The notes: generated from the sequence alone by a model not told the origin. A stretch of 64,000 bases of DNA from Lantana camara (GCA_037501455.1 CM074858.1:87704501-87768500), one strand, 5' to 3'; counted from the first letter of the stretch, positions 47,595 through 59,892 are shown. Numbers and translations are program-made.

Positions 47595-50500
47595 TGTAGC
47601 ACCCCGCACGTGAGGCGCCACATCCCCCGCACTAAGGCTCAACACGAGTAACGAAACAGTAAATTCGCACCCGTATCAAACCCTAGCGAACGGGAGACAA
47701 ACATAAAAACCTTCCTAAGCTAGGCGGAACTTAGACCCCGCAATAACAACCAACCCACAAAATATAGTGCCTCGAAATTCCAAATATCAAACATACAAAC
47801 CCTAAGCAACTTGGCTCTTCAGGCCTCTCTTAAAATTCATAAACACAATCCAACAAAACAATTCAATGGCAATTATACAAGAATCAATTCCAAGATCTTA
47901 CAATGTCGAATCAATCACAACATAAATACATGAAGTGAATGCAGAGACGCTTCTAAAGTAACTTGACCGACTCAAACCCAACATAACTCCGCCTAGCTCG
48001 AGACTCCAAAGCCAAACCTGCACGCTAAAGTGTTGGGGAGGGAGAGGGTCAGTCTCTAGAAGACTGAGTGAGCAAGAGCGATAGATATATATAAAACATG
48101 CACATGCAAGTCATAAATTCCAAGCAAGGTTTTATTTTGTAATTGGTTCCCACTAAGGGTAAGAAAATAGATAATCAATGCTCGAACTTTACGCCTAAGA
48201 CAAATTAAATTCATTCCATACGTAAATCATACTTAAATATAAGGCTCGGCGAGTGAGCGTGCAAAACCTCCATCCAAACTCCGACCGTGTACGACAATTA
48301 TCAATAATATATTGATTAGGTGATCATGCAATAAATCATAATACAGGCAGACCATAAATTAAGCCCTAAATATATTGTTTGGGCAATCCGGTTCCCGGCC
48401 TTCCCGCACAGTGCCTATCAATCGATATTCAATCAGTCAATCAATCAGTCAATTATAATTAATTCCAACCTTCTTCCTCCGGGTTGGTGGTGGGTTTGCA
48501 AGGCCCGACCACCTCCGTCTTTGACCAAAAGGGGTTACATGACTCCCCAGATGGCACTCAGCTCCCTTTCCCCGCCAATCTCCTGACGAGGTCCAGTACC
48601 GCTGTCTAGTAGTGGGACTAGTATATGGGATCCCCGTCAGCCCTTGCTTCCTCGGTTAGCCACATATACTAAGTCCCGGGGCCCGTTCCGTCAGAAATCC
48701 GAAATGTGTCTCGCCAAACAATCAATTCATAAGTACATATCATAATTCATAAATACATACTATAAGAAATCATACCTTACCGTGTAACTCGGCTTATGCT
48801 ATATACGTACCTCTCCGTGTCATCCGAATCCGTAGCTAGCATGAAGACACACGGTTTGGAGCATAGCCTCATTACAAACCCATTTTCAAGCTTATATACG
48901 CTCATACGTATAATTCAGAAGGATTTACTCGATAGCTTTGTTTGGAAATCATATATATATAATCATAAGGTTTTTGGCCAAAGCTTTGCACATAAGGGTT
49001 ATAGGGTTTGTTATATAGCTACAACGAAAACCACCCTCACCTTAACCGTGATGAAACAAGGATCGAACACCAAGTGCCTGAACGATCAAAAGCTCTCCAC
49101 CTGGAGACGAACTGTACAAAAGACCACAAGACGTGTTCGTGAGACTCAAGACTCTTAATGAACCATATATGACGCACGGCAATGAAGTGAATATGATATG
49201 AATGCATAAATGATCATATTATATCATAAAAATGTTCATGTGCACGATTAATAAATTTAAAACATATACTCATGCATTCGTTCATACATTTCATTCAATT
49301 TCATAATTTCATAAATTCATATTAAGTCCATAAATTCATAACATTCATAGGTTCATATAAATTTCATAAATTCGAATCATTCGTAATATTCATAGTACAT
49401 AACAATTAATCTAAAATTCATTGAAGAAGCATCACACATATTATTCAATTTCACATTTAGGAATAAAATAAATAGAACGTTCAATCAATAGTCAGTATAA
49501 TAAATACGCGAAATAGAATTCACTAAATTTCAATAATTAAATAAATCAAATAATATTTAAAATATATAATAAATATATATACATATAATATAATATATAT
49601 ATACATAATATACTAAATATATAATAGCATATAACATATAATATATATATAATATATATATATATACTCACGTACATACTCACACAACATGCATGCATAT
49701 ATATTACATATATTACATGCATAATTATATATATACCATATATAATATACATATTATATACTATATATATATTATATACATGCATGCAACACATGCACGT
49801 ACACACACAAATCACAACCCATGCATGCTTATATATATAATACATGCACAATATATATATATACCATATTTTACACACATGCATGCATTAATATATATAT
49901 TATACACATGCAACATTTACACTACAACACAATCCACAAATCAAAACACACACACACAGACATGTATATATATATATATATACTCTACGCACAGCAGAAG
50001 TAGCAGCAAAGCTAAGGAAACAACAGCAGCAACATCTCCAGAAATTCACAGCAGAAACCAAGCAAAACGGGGTGACACGGGGGTGTCACCCACAAAGCTT
50101 GGACCGAGACACCCCCGTGTCTCGGTACAGAAAAGCCAGCCCTCACAGCACCCCCGTTCCTCGCTGGAACGGGTAGAAAGGACACGCCCGTGACAGCAGT
50201 AGCAGCTCCCTCAGTTTTGGCAAAAATGTGCAGGAAACAGAGCATGAAAAACCCAACAAGAACGAAGGCTACACAAGCAACATACAAGGTCCAAAATGCT
50301 GCAAGAAACTCAACAAAGATACATGCTAAAAGCTATGAATTGGACAGCCAAAAAGGAAGAAGGAAACGAAGCAAAATGACAGCTGAAAACCAGTTGAAAA
50401 ACAGGGCAACAAACGCGAGGAACAGGGCAAGCTTGCATTCAATCCTTCTCCATCTATTTAATCAGTTAAGGCCATCAAATAAGCAGCAAAAGATCATATA

Positions 50501-51890
50501 ATCAACAAGGAAATCAGTTCCAAAAGTGATCATTCAAAACATGAAAGCATACGTGACATATATGTGGAATTTCTGAAACTTACCTAAACGATATCTCAAG
50601 AATAACTTAACAACCATGAGATCAAAGATCAGAAATGATATGAGGATGTCAAAACAATTAATCTCAGGCTTGGAATCACTCAAAACCATAGAGAATCGAA
50701 AGAGATCAACTTATTGCCCAAAAACCATCATTTTCGGTAAAATAGTCCAGAAATGGAGAAACCAAGCTCAAACTTGTGAATGAAAGGATGAAAATGAACA
50801 GAATTAAACATATAATTCAACCCCTAACTTACCTTGATGATTGCTTGAAGTTTGGGGAAGATTTGAGCTCCAAAATCTCCAAATGAAGAAGGGTTTCGGG
50901 ACTGGAGGAGAGGCAGTAGCTTTTTGCTGAGTTTTGGGGATGATGAGAGGATAATCTTGGGTAGGGCTGATTATATCTAGATAGAGGGTTGAGTTAGGGT
51001 TAAAAGGAATTAAACCATAGTTAATTTGGTCATGGTTTGCTCAAGATATGGCTCAATTAGTGTAACAAGGTCATGTAAGTCTCCGTTTCGTTTTTCGGTT
51101 GGATTTCGGAGATTCAAATGAATTAGGAAAATTATAAGGCTAAGTTTACTAAACTCGAATTTTCGTTACGAGTTCAGCGGAGTTGACGGAACTCGAATCC
51201 GAGTTCCCGAGCTCAAGATATTAAATTCGGAACCAAGGGTACGCTAAGTGCTCGTTAGCCCCCGTTTTGGTTCCTTAAATGAAATTAAATTCGTTATCAT
51301 AACAAATGAATTCGAAAACATAAATTGAGTATAAAATCAAGTTCATAACACATATATGTACAACATATTACAAAATCGTGGCAATTTGATATCATTTCAT
51401 ATAAGAACGAAGCATAAAATAAACGAACAAACTAAATCATGCAATTCATGCAAGTGTTCATGCAAAAATATGATTTTCATGCGATTTTCATGCATAAATA
51501 ATTCTCATGCATAAATGGAATAAAATGCATGCAAAATTAATTCCCATGCAAAATATGATTTTCATGCAAAATATTTTAGTTTGCATGCATAATTAAAATC
51601 CTCATGCATAAGTATATATTTTCTCATGCATATATAGTTTCCAACGTATAAATATATATATATATAAATAATTAAACATATATATATATATATATAATAC
51701 GAAACATATATATAAAATTTAATAATGTTATAATAAGATAATATAATATAATGTAATAAAATAATAACAATTATAATAAAATTAAATATAAAACACGTAA
51801 AAACAATTAATCACGTAATTAAATAATTAAATTGCGCATTTTATAAACAAATACGCCACATTATTATAAAATGAAAACTGGGGCGTTACA
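47595..51890 (-). repeat. 5' LTR of the family A element
   Basis: 4296 bp, matching the 3' LTR. Differences seen by eye: an extra 12-base CAATCAGTCAAT unit near 48433, one extra TA near 49665, and single substitutions near 48263, 49034 and 50961. The 14-base length difference is fully explained by the two indels. Confidence 0.95.
50070..50125. repeat. Hairpin pair in the family A 5' LTR
   Basis: Same as 43555-43610: GTGACACGGGGGTGTCAC within 50070-50091 and CGAGACACCCCCGTGTCTCG within 50104-50125, unchanged. Confidence 0.88.
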
Positions 51891-52627
51891 AACAGGTTGA
51901 AAATTGGGCGAAATGGGTCCAAAATGGGTCAAACGAGTCCAAAATAGGTCGAACAGGTTGAAATTTGGGTGAAATGGGTCCAAAACGGATCAAATGATTA
52001 CTAAAAAGGTCGAATAGGTCGAAAAACGGGTGAAAAAGGCCCAAAACGAGTCGAACGAGTCAGAAATAGGTCGAACAGATTGAAAATTGGGTGAAATGGG
52101 TCCAAAACGGGTCAAACGAGTCCAAAATAGGTCGAACATGTCGAAAAACGGGTGAAACAGACCAAAAATGGGTTAAACGAGTCTAAAATAAAACGAACAT
52201 GTCGAAAAACGAAAAAACGGACTCAAAATAGACCAAATGGGTTGAAAATATATTAATTGGGTCAAATAAATCCAAAATAAGTTAAATATATTAGTGAAGG
52301 GTATATTGGACATTTAAGTACTTGAATTGAGTTGGAACTCATTAATAACCCATTATTGAACCCACTAGCAAACCATTAAAACCCACCACAACCCATCAAA
52401 AGCCCATTAAGAACCCAACCCATTAAGAACCCATTAGTATAGAACCCGTTTTTGACCCAAACCATTTAGACCCAACCCATATGAACCCAACCCAAACCCA
52501 GCCCAACCCACCCATTTGCCACCCCTACTAACCCCTAAGGCAGACACGCCAATGCCCAAGTTTTAAAAAAAAAAAAAAAAAAAATTGTTTTAAGAGGGTC
52601 TTTTTTAAAAAATACCTAAAAGTTGAA

Positions 52628-52954
52628 AAAATTTGCTTTAACTCCCCATTTTTAAAAAGATTCTTCTTTGCTCCCTAGATGACAAGCCAAATTTGCTTTA
52701 ACTCCCCATTTTTTTTGAAGGTTGTATTAAAACTCAAGAATCTCGTACCCGAACCCCGAAATCACGTACTTAAATGCCCAAATGATGTATTTGCCCCCCA
52801 AATACATCATTTGGGCATTTAAGTACGTGATTTCGGGGTTCGGGTACGAGATTCTTGAGTTTTAATACAACCATGGGGAGTTAAAGCAAATTTGGCCTGT
52901 CATCTAGGGAGCAAAGAGGAACTTTTTTAAAAATGGGGAGTTAAAGCAAATTTG
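52628..52954. repeat. Foldback element with long, nearly perfect arms
   Basis: An inverted repeat is centred near 52796. The inner arms (about 52720-52792 and 52800-52872) are essentially perfect over 73 bases around a GCCCCCC-type spacer. The outer arms pair with a few mismatches and each carry AATTTGCTTTAACTCCCCAT twice. A transcript would form a long hairpin. Target duplications were not established. Confidence 0.9.
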
Positions 52955-53254
52955 AGTTCTCATTTGGGGATTTTTCGGGAATTTCCCGTTGTTTGGGTAA
53001 ATAGTTTAGTTTTAATAATTCAATAATAAAAAATATTTAGATAGACAACATATTTAATATGGAATGCACAATATTTTTACTAGTTCATAATGAATTAGTT
53101 TATGGAATGCACAATATATATATGTAAAATACTTTTTAATAGATACAATAATATAATTTAAGATTTATTTTATTCATTAATATACTATTTTTAATAATAT
53201 TAGACAATTATATTTATAACTTACATGTATATGTATAATATCACAACATAAATA

Positions 53255-53480
53255 TATACAGTCCTTCAGGCCATCGCACCGCCGCCTGTACGTCACCATC
53301 ACCCACCACCGCTATCATCCTCCTCCAATTGAACCAGACTCCACCACCACCGTCACTCTTCTCGTCAGATGGAACTAGATCTCCACCATCACTACCCCCC
53401 TTCTCCTCAAATCAAAGTAGATCTACAAAATTACCATCTTCGTCGTCACCTCACCGCCACCGCACTGCCACCGTCACCCA
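53255..53480. other. CCACC-rich low-complexity DNA
   Basis: CCACC/CCATC-rich sequence with open frames in several phases (for example 53329-53538), rich in Pro, Ser and His. No start context, domain or splice pattern supports a gene. Confidence 0.4.
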
Positions 53481-53569
53481 CCACCTCTATTCTCTTCCGA
53501 ACGACCATTTTCTACAAACTTGTTTATTTTTTTTGTAAGACACATTATTGTAAATACAATTGACCTTTA

Positions 53570-53925
53570 TGTATCAAATATCAGTTTTCGTCCTCTACGT
53601 ATGGCGTTTTTTGGTTTTGGTCCTGAACTTTTCACTTTTCTCACATTACTTTTCTCACATTACATCCTCTATGTTTCAAAAAATCTCAATTTCAGTCTTT
53701 TAGCTAATGGACGTTAAATACTGGACGGAAAAAGGCAAGTGTCATTCACGCGCCACTCACACACTCACGCGCCTTTTTCCATTAAAAAAGTTTGTTAGCT
53801 AAATGAGTGAAATTGAGATTTTTTGAAACATAGAGAATGCAATTTGAGAAAAATAAAAAGTTTAGGACCAAAACTAAAAAACGTCAAATGTAGAGGACAA
53901 AAAATGATATTTTTTCATCTAAAAA
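53570..53925. repeat. Diverged foldback (MITE-like) element
   Basis: The left arm (CGTCCTCTACGTATGGCGTT, then GGTTTTGGTCCTGAACTTTT and TTTCAAAAAATCTCAATTTC) pairs with the right arm (53800-53925) with scattered mismatches. The centre near 53745 has CACGCGCC/GGCG-type sequence. Confidence 0.8.
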
Positions 53926-54551
53926 ATTATGTTATTGCAACATATTGACAACTAATCGCATAACATTTGAAAGAAATAAAAAAACTAATGAGTTACATTA
54001 ATCCTCTACCCTTTATGACATGTTTCTTGACCCGGCCCCGGAATATGGACATTTAAGATATAATCATTCCATTCTATGCTCTCTACATCGAATCCAAACT
54101 CTCTTCTTTCTTCCTCAGATATGCATCCCATCAGATTTTACATTGCTGTTGTCGAACCTGTCATTTTTTTTTTCCACATTAATTACATATATATGCATGA
54201 AATTAAATGTCGTAATGATGATGCAATAAAACGAAATGCTGAAATCTTTTATGTATGCAAGTTCTTTTATATTATATGGCGGTTAAGCTAGAATTTTAAT
54301 AAAAGCATCGTGCATGTATGTAAATTCTAACAATTTTAAAGGGTAATTTTTATTTTGATAATTTTTACACAAAAATGTTAGTGGGGTTCCAAATTGAGGA
54401 GGGGCGGTTGCTCCATCTCTCCTGTCTCCGCTTTAATGTGCATGCAACCAATCAACTTTAGACATCATGAGAGGAATATAATGATATAATCAAGTGAATG
54501 CTGATATGATCATATATATGTTCACGACTCCATAAGGATCATGATCGTTAC

Positions 54552-54607
54552 CTTCCTTTATAAAAAGTGTACGGTTCGTAGATCGTAGCCAAATGCTGCG
54601 CTTGCAC
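54552..54607 (-). pseudogene. FAR pseudogene, 3' half of the interrupted exon
   Basis: The minus strand reads VQAQHLATIYEPYTFYKGR, the IYEPYTF-GR block near the FAR C-terminus, and ends AG before the splice donor GTAACG (54551-54546). The first five bases (54603-54607) are the TRIM target duplication. Removing the insertion would place this in phase with 60846-61193. Confidence 0.9.
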
Positions 54608-54639
54608 TATTAGAAATATCACTACCAAAAAACATCCGA

Positions 54640-55210
54640 TTTCCGGCGAAAATTTCAGACGAAATTTTGGACGTTTTCGTCTGAAATCGTTGGTTTTCGA
54701 CCACCTTCGGACGAACTTCCGACGAACTAAAGTTCGTCTGAAAGACCCTCGTCGCAGATAAATACAGACGAAATTTCCGAGGAAAATTCCAACGAACCAT
54801 TTTTCCGACGAAACTCAGACGAATTTCAGACGAAATATTTTCTCGCCCGAAATCAACAAATTTCCGACGAACCAAATTTCCGGCGAAATTGCGAGGAAAT
54901 TTCCGACGAAGAGATAAACACCAATTTTTCATCGTCTAAATTTCAGACAAAATTGCGACGAATTTTCCGACCAAAATATATTGGTTAAATTTTCATCGAA
55001 TATTTTCCGACGCCTTTGCGACCAAAATATGTCGTCTGAAATCCTTTTCCGACGAAATTTTCGATCATATGTTATTTCAAACGAATTTCAGATGAACTTT
55101 AATATATTTCAGACGAACTTCAGACGATTTTCAGACGAACTTTAATATATATATTTCAAAATTTTACTAGAAATTCTGAATTTTGTTCAGACGAATTTCG
55201 TAGCTAATTT
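54640..55210. repeat. Left subterminal repeats of CACTA-2
   Basis: Dozens of copies of TTTCAGACGAA, TTTCCGACGAA and their inverses. The matching right set is at 59225-59650. Confidence 0.88.
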
Positions 55211-55249
55211 CGTCGCAAATTGCATAATTTAATTTATTTTTTATTTTTT

Positions 55250-57179
55250 TTCGAAATCTCAACCTACTTGTTCAACAATTATATACCCCAAAATAAAATA
55301 ATAAAAGCTTGAAATTCGACAATAATGTATAATACGCCAACAATAAATTAAAAATTCAACCATGTCCATAAATCCAACATTATTGTAAAAACAAATCCAA
55401 CTGCACGAAATTCGGTAAAATCTATTGAATTACAATATCTTCAACTACTATTACATAAATCCATATGTTCCAAACCCTATGTAAAATACGCCAACACTAG
55501 ATATAAAGCGAAAATTTCTCTCCACCATTTAAAAATTTACCTAGTGTTGCTACATTGCCACTTAAGCCATTTATTTTGAGGTGCCTGATCTGTAAAAAAA
55601 AAACCATTAAACCTACAAAGGTTATTTGATGAATAAGGATTTAAACTTTAAAAACACGTAAATGCATGAATATATAAGACAATGCATCAAAGAGAATCCA
55701 TCATTTCTTGATATATGCATCTGATATAAGGTGCCAAAATTTAAAATACATTTCAGTTTATATGGTTATCTGAAATTCTATTTTTCCATGCAGCGCATAC
55801 AATATAACCAGCTCACATGAGTACAGTCAATACACAAAACTCATGCTGTCATTGTTGTTGCATTATGTGGCTTTGAATTTGGTTACAACAAGCTTCACTT
55901 AAGATGTTGCCAAATTACATGAACCTCCCCTTAGGAATTTTACAATTTACAGAAACATCCCCTTAAAGAAACATCCCCTTTGTTTATGAAAGAAACATCA
56001 TGTTCTGATTTTTAACAAAAATTCAAAACTTCATGTTCAGATTTTTACCAATTCAGCAAATTCATAAAGATGGACTGTTTACAAGAATTCAACAACAATT
56101 TACAAGAAACAAATGGTGTCCTATTTCATAAAGCTACAATCTTTATTTAATTTGTGTATTAATTGGTCCAATGCAGCAACAGGCAAAAAAATTGACAAAC
56201 CTTGATCCATCCAACAATCTAGCTAGCAGATGTAATGCAATTTAATGCAATTTACAAAAATATGTTTCTTGCAAATAGCCTAACAGAATTATTCTTTTCA
56301 ATTATTTAACACTTACAAGCTCCCTCTTTATTACTCAACAATCAACAAGGATTCACCAAGCAAATATATACCAGCAGAAACATTATCTTAGCAAACATAT
56401 ACAACAACAATATCAATGAAATCCATCAAAACACAGTTGATCCGCTGAATTAAAAAACAATAGCCTGAAAGATCTTGCCTTCAAAACAGATCAATGCTCC
56501 TCAAGATTATGTGTAGACTTTACAAGACCACTTTGTAGGCTGAAGGAAACAAATATCTTACTTTTGCACAATCAAAAAACCAAACAGGGTGGCAGACAAG
56601 CAAGATCGGGCAACTTGGACAGTATTTAGAGCAAAACATCACAGCAATGTGATTTCAGGATGGAGAGAGTCCAAGAATAATCTAAATATACTTTCACTTG
56701 ATATATTTTAACTCAAAAGGAAACAATATGGAGTCTACCAATTCTAACAAAAAGGTCGGAAAAAACAAACAGATAAAGAACAATATTTCTTGAATATTAT
56801 CACATTCAACAGATTATATAATGGAGAACAGATCTCAGTGCAGAAGTTATACTCATAGTATAATGAAATTAGCAGTATATGGATCACTTTATCGAAGTAG
56901 TAACACAAGTCAAATCACAATATAGAAGATAATGCAACACAGAATCAACCAGCACACTAACTAAGAGAATATTAAGTTTAGTCATGCAGGACTGTCAAAA
57001 AAGCATATCAAGTGTGAAATATGGAGCAGAAATTCAACCACGGAAGCTTCAAGGAATACAGGTAAAGGACAGGAAAAGACAAATCTAATGTAAAGAAGAA
57101 AATCACGTCTCTTTCTTTTGAAATTAACAAGACACATCAAAGCATAAAAGAACAAGTGATCAACAACTGTTGAACAAAC
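55250..57179. other. CACTA-2 interior without recognisable genes
   Basis: AT-rich, intron-like DNA. No domain, tRNA or repeat was recognised on either strand. Confidence 0.4.
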
Positions 57180-57242
57180 CTCACTGATGACTTCATTAAC
57201 CAACTGTTTTGCAGCTTCAATCTGTTCACTAGTTCCATCAAT
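57180..57242 (-). pseudogene. Captured KH-domain exon
   Basis: A 63-base exon on the minus strand lies between acceptor GCATTACAG and donor GTTTGTT. It encodes IDGTSEQIEAAKQLVNEVIS followed by Glu. This is the last strand and helix of an RNA-binding KH domain, as in plant FUBP-type proteins. Upstream and downstream exons are absent, so it is a captured fragment. It has no stop, suggesting capture was not ancient. Confidence 0.65.
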
Positions 57243-57277
57243 CTGTAATGCTAACAGAATAACAGTTAAAAACTGAT

Positions 57278-57540
57278 ACACAGATAAAGAACATACCAAA
57301 TCATACCAGCTAAAGAACATAGAAAATAAGTTCAAGAGCCACAATAACACATCATACACGGGAATGCATACACAGATAAAGAACATACCAAATCATACCA
57401 GCAAAAGAACATAGAAAATAAGTTCAAGAGCCACAATAACACATCATACACGGGAATGCATACACAGATAAAGAACATACCAAATCATACCAGCAAAAGA
57501 ACATAGAAAATATGTTCAAGAGCCACAATAACATCCATGA
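57278..57540. repeat. 92-bp tandem repeat, nearly three copies
   Basis: Units beginning ACACAGATAAAGAACATACC start at 57278, 57370 and 57462. They lie in the intron-like DNA upstream (minus-strand sense) of the KH exon. Open frames crossing them (56982-57386) are accidental. Confidence 0.9.
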
Positions 57541-57727
57541 ATTCAACAACGCATAGCAATTCTTAACATCCATGAATTCAACAATGCATAGTTCCAAAAC
57601 AACTTTCAACAATATTCATATGTAGGAACTGATAATCAAGGACATCTAATAAATTGAATTATTCTTCACTCAAAACGAGTTGAAAAAGAGAATTAAATTT
57701 TGGGGCAAATTATTATTCTCTTCTTAC

Positions 57728-57995
57728 CAGCAGACCTCAGAGCATCAACTTCAGCTTAAGAAGACACAGCCCCTGATGCAACAGCAGGCGGAGGCAGCGG
57801 CATTGGACGGGTAATAGCATCATTTCCAGTGGTGTTATAAGCATTCATGACATCCTGCATGCCACTCAACAAATTCTGCACCCGCAACTTCTCCTGCTCC
57901 AAACGACACCGTTCCTGATCCACCAACACTTTCTGCTCCTTCAATGTTATATAATCGTCCAAAAGCGCCCCCAAACTCAACAAGCTCTTCGGAGC
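57728..57995 (-). pseudogene. Captured coiled-coil exon, parent gene not identified
   Basis: A 268-base exon on the minus strand lies between acceptor ATATGTTTCAG and donor GTAAGAAG. It encodes APKSLLSLGALLDDYITLK, then a Glu/Arg/Gln-rich segment (LVDQERCRLEQEKLRVQNLL) likely to form a coiled coil, then a Pro-rich PMPLPPPAVASG tail. A TAA at 57756-57758 interrupts the exon before its donor. Whether it comes from the same gene as the KH exon is unknown. Confidence 0.6.
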
Positions 57996-58879
57996 CTGAA
58001 ACATATAAACACAATTTACACACCAAAAATATAACAGATCTTCACCTAGAAACACAAATAAACAAGCAATTACTTCTTGAACCGATTTCAATACACAAGA
58101 TTAGTCAAACACCCTCTTTAAGTTTTAGGAGTTTACATTTTGACGTCTTTGGTGGAACTAATCAAAATGATGCATATATTTTCGGTTGATTTAATCAAAA
58201 TGACAAATTCTGAAACAACTGATAAATATAGTGCACTCGCTATACACAAGAAATTCATTACATTATAAATTTTTAGAGAAGGGGCAAAGTAAATATTCTT
58301 GTAAATTCATTACACGCGAGTTGCTTCAAGTTTCCATTTTCATTAAGGTGGTATCATTTACATGCTTGTAAAAATGCCGAAACTCATTTACGAAATATGA
58401 CCGTGGTGACATTACTATCTTTGCTCTAAAATAAAACATCATAAAACACCAAGATCCCTGCAATTGCACTAAAAATATAGACAAAATAGAATTAAAACAT
58501 TTAACTCAAACACAACACTCTTAAACAATGAGATTCGGAAAATAAAGCAAGTATCATCTTGTCCACAAAAATCACTTCAAAAAATAGAAAAAGGTGGAAA
58601 ATAGCCTCAAAGAAAAAAAAAATTCTAGAACAAAGTAACCATGAAAATATAGCCCAAATAATCCATCTTTTCCATCTTTTCCATAATATAGAACACAAAT
58701 CAGCAAAAGGAGATGAAACAGAGAAAAACAGACCCTAAAATCAAAGCTTGAGAAAACGAAAATGGGGAAAAGCCAACAGACACTGACATCTCAAAAAATC
58801 AACTGAAAATTAACTCAATTATCCGAACAAACATCAAACCCAAATCAATACTTATGAAAAATTAAAAAAAATACCAGCT

Positions 58880-59220
58880 ATTGGAATCTATGTAGTAAGA
58901 ACGCAGCTCGAAGGGGACAGTCTCCCGTCGACGATGGAGACGGAGGCTTCGGCGAGGCAGAAACCGTGGGCCAAGGTTGATTATAGCGGAGATTGAGAGT
59001 GCCGAAACCCTATCTGCTGAATGTGGACAAGCTTTTCAACGAGGGATATTGAGAGGGAGATTCAGTGAGGGAGATTGGGAGGGAAACGCATGAAATGATA
59101 TTTGGAGAGGCGGGATTGGATCTATCTGCTGAAACGTCCGAAACCATATCTGCTAAAATGATATTTGGAGAGGCGGGATTAGGGCATGAATATTCAGAGA
59201 TACTTCTCAATTTCATTTGA
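58880..59220 (-). other. Possible captured 5' end of a gene, with internal duplication
   Basis: GC-richer than its surroundings. On the minus strand a segment ends CCAATAGCTG before GTATTTTT, like a 5' exon with donor. The segment AAATGATATTTGGAGAGGCG is duplicated (about 59092 and 59155). No protein domain was recognised. Confidence 0.35.
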
Positions 59221-59667
59221 TAAAGTTTTGAAAAATTTCAGACGAAATGGTTGGCTTGAATTTCGTCGCCCAACATCGATTTCAGTGCTAAAAAAAACCC
59301 CCAATTATTTTTCAGACGACATATTTCGTCGGAGTTTGGCCGCAAATGTAAAATAATTTTAGATGAAATCATTCGTCTGAATTTCTTCTAAAAAGTCAGA
59401 CGAATTTCAGACTAATTTTCGTCTGAAACTAAAAATGAAATTTAATTTAAAATTTCAGACGAAAGTTCGTCGCAAACGTTCGTCTGAATTATAAAAAATA
59501 TTTATTTTATTAATTAAAATTTTATTTCGTCTGAAATTCGTCGCAAATTCGTCGAAAATTTTAAATCATATAAGAAAAGTAGCATGTTATTAGTTTCGTC
59601 GGAATTTCATCGGAAATTTTCAGACCCAAAAAGTTCGTCGGAAAATGCCTGTTTTTTTATAGTGTAT

Positions 59668-59880
59668 TTCTAATATCTAGTTTTATCTGTTTGTAACTAT
59701 CTTTTATTCTTATCCTAGGGATAACTTCCACCGTAGATAGGTTATATATATGTGTAGTGTGTATCTTACAAATTATTGAGAATACATATTATTGATCAGA
59801 TTATAAAATACGTATTCTCTTTCACTTCTTTTCTCTGTATATCCATCAATTCTAAGATGTATGTCCATTAATTTCTAAGA
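59668..59880 (+). repeat. 5' LTR of the TRIM element (main part)
   Basis: Continues 54608-54619 after CACTA-2 and matches 60627-60840 closely. It ends ATTTCTAAGA. A TATATATATG segment is a possible TATA region. Confidence 0.92.
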
Positions 59881-59892
59881 TGGTCTCAGAGC
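59881..59892 (+). other. Primer-binding site of the TRIM element
   Basis: TGGTCTCAGAGC, one base different from the Met-tRNA site TGGTATCAGAGC, flush with the LTR end. Confidence 0.85.

Larger units (their letters stand above)
41094..51890 (-). mobile_element. Complete family A LTR element, non-autonomous, recent
   Basis: Perfect AACAG duplications flank it (41089-41093 and 51891-51895). LTRs of 4282 and 4296 bp enclose only 2219 bp of interior with a Met primer site (47575-47586) and polypurine tract (45376-45393) but no recognisable gag or pol. LTRs far longer than the interior, with no coding capacity, fit a LARD-like non-autonomous element. Termini TGTAACGCCCC in element sense resemble family B and Del/Tekay-type elements (inference). 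By eye I find three substitutions between the LTRs, a 12-base repeat-unit difference and one TA unit, so insertion is recent. Confidence 0.94.
37986..52527. mobile_element. hAT-type DNA transposon, non-autonomous, tandem-repeat filled
   Basis: The left end TAGGGGTGGCAAAATGGGT is inverted at the right end as ACCCATTTGCCACCCCTA. Flanks are perfect 8-bp duplications CTAACCCC (37978-37985 and 52528-52535), the hAT signature. Subterminal DNA is rich in GGGTTGG on the left and CCAACCC on the right. Excluding the nested family A element (41094-51890 plus its duplication) it is about 3.74 kb. No transposase is recognisable; the interior is degenerate and regular tandem repeats. Confidence 0.88.
54620..59664. 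mobile_element. CACTA-2: gene-capturing CACTA transposon inside the TRIM 5' LTR
   Basis: The left end CACTACCAAAAAACATCCG and right end CTGTTTTTTTATAGTG are inverted CACTA termini, with a TAT duplication on both sides (54617-54619 and 59665-59667). Subterminal regions (54650-55210 and 59225-59650) are packed with TTTCAGACGAA and TTCGTCTGAAA repeats. The 5045-bp interior has no transposase but carries exon-like fragments with splice sites on the minus strand (57180-57242, 57728-57995). It is therefore a non-autonomous, Pack-type element. Confidence 0.92.

Noticed and set aside
53329..53563. Pro/Ser/His-rich small protein genes
   Set aside because: Overlapping open frames in two phases over CCACC low-complexity DNA; no domain or gene structure.
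54000..54551. Final exon of the FAR gene
   Set aside because: I searched the minus strand for an FDN-type start and the usual C-terminal block and did not find them; the exon may be lost or lie elsewhere.
56982..57386. 134-codon minus-strand open frame with hydrophobic segments
   Set aside because: It runs across the 92-bp tandem repeat and a splice donor; only the 63-base KH exon within it looks like real coding sequence.
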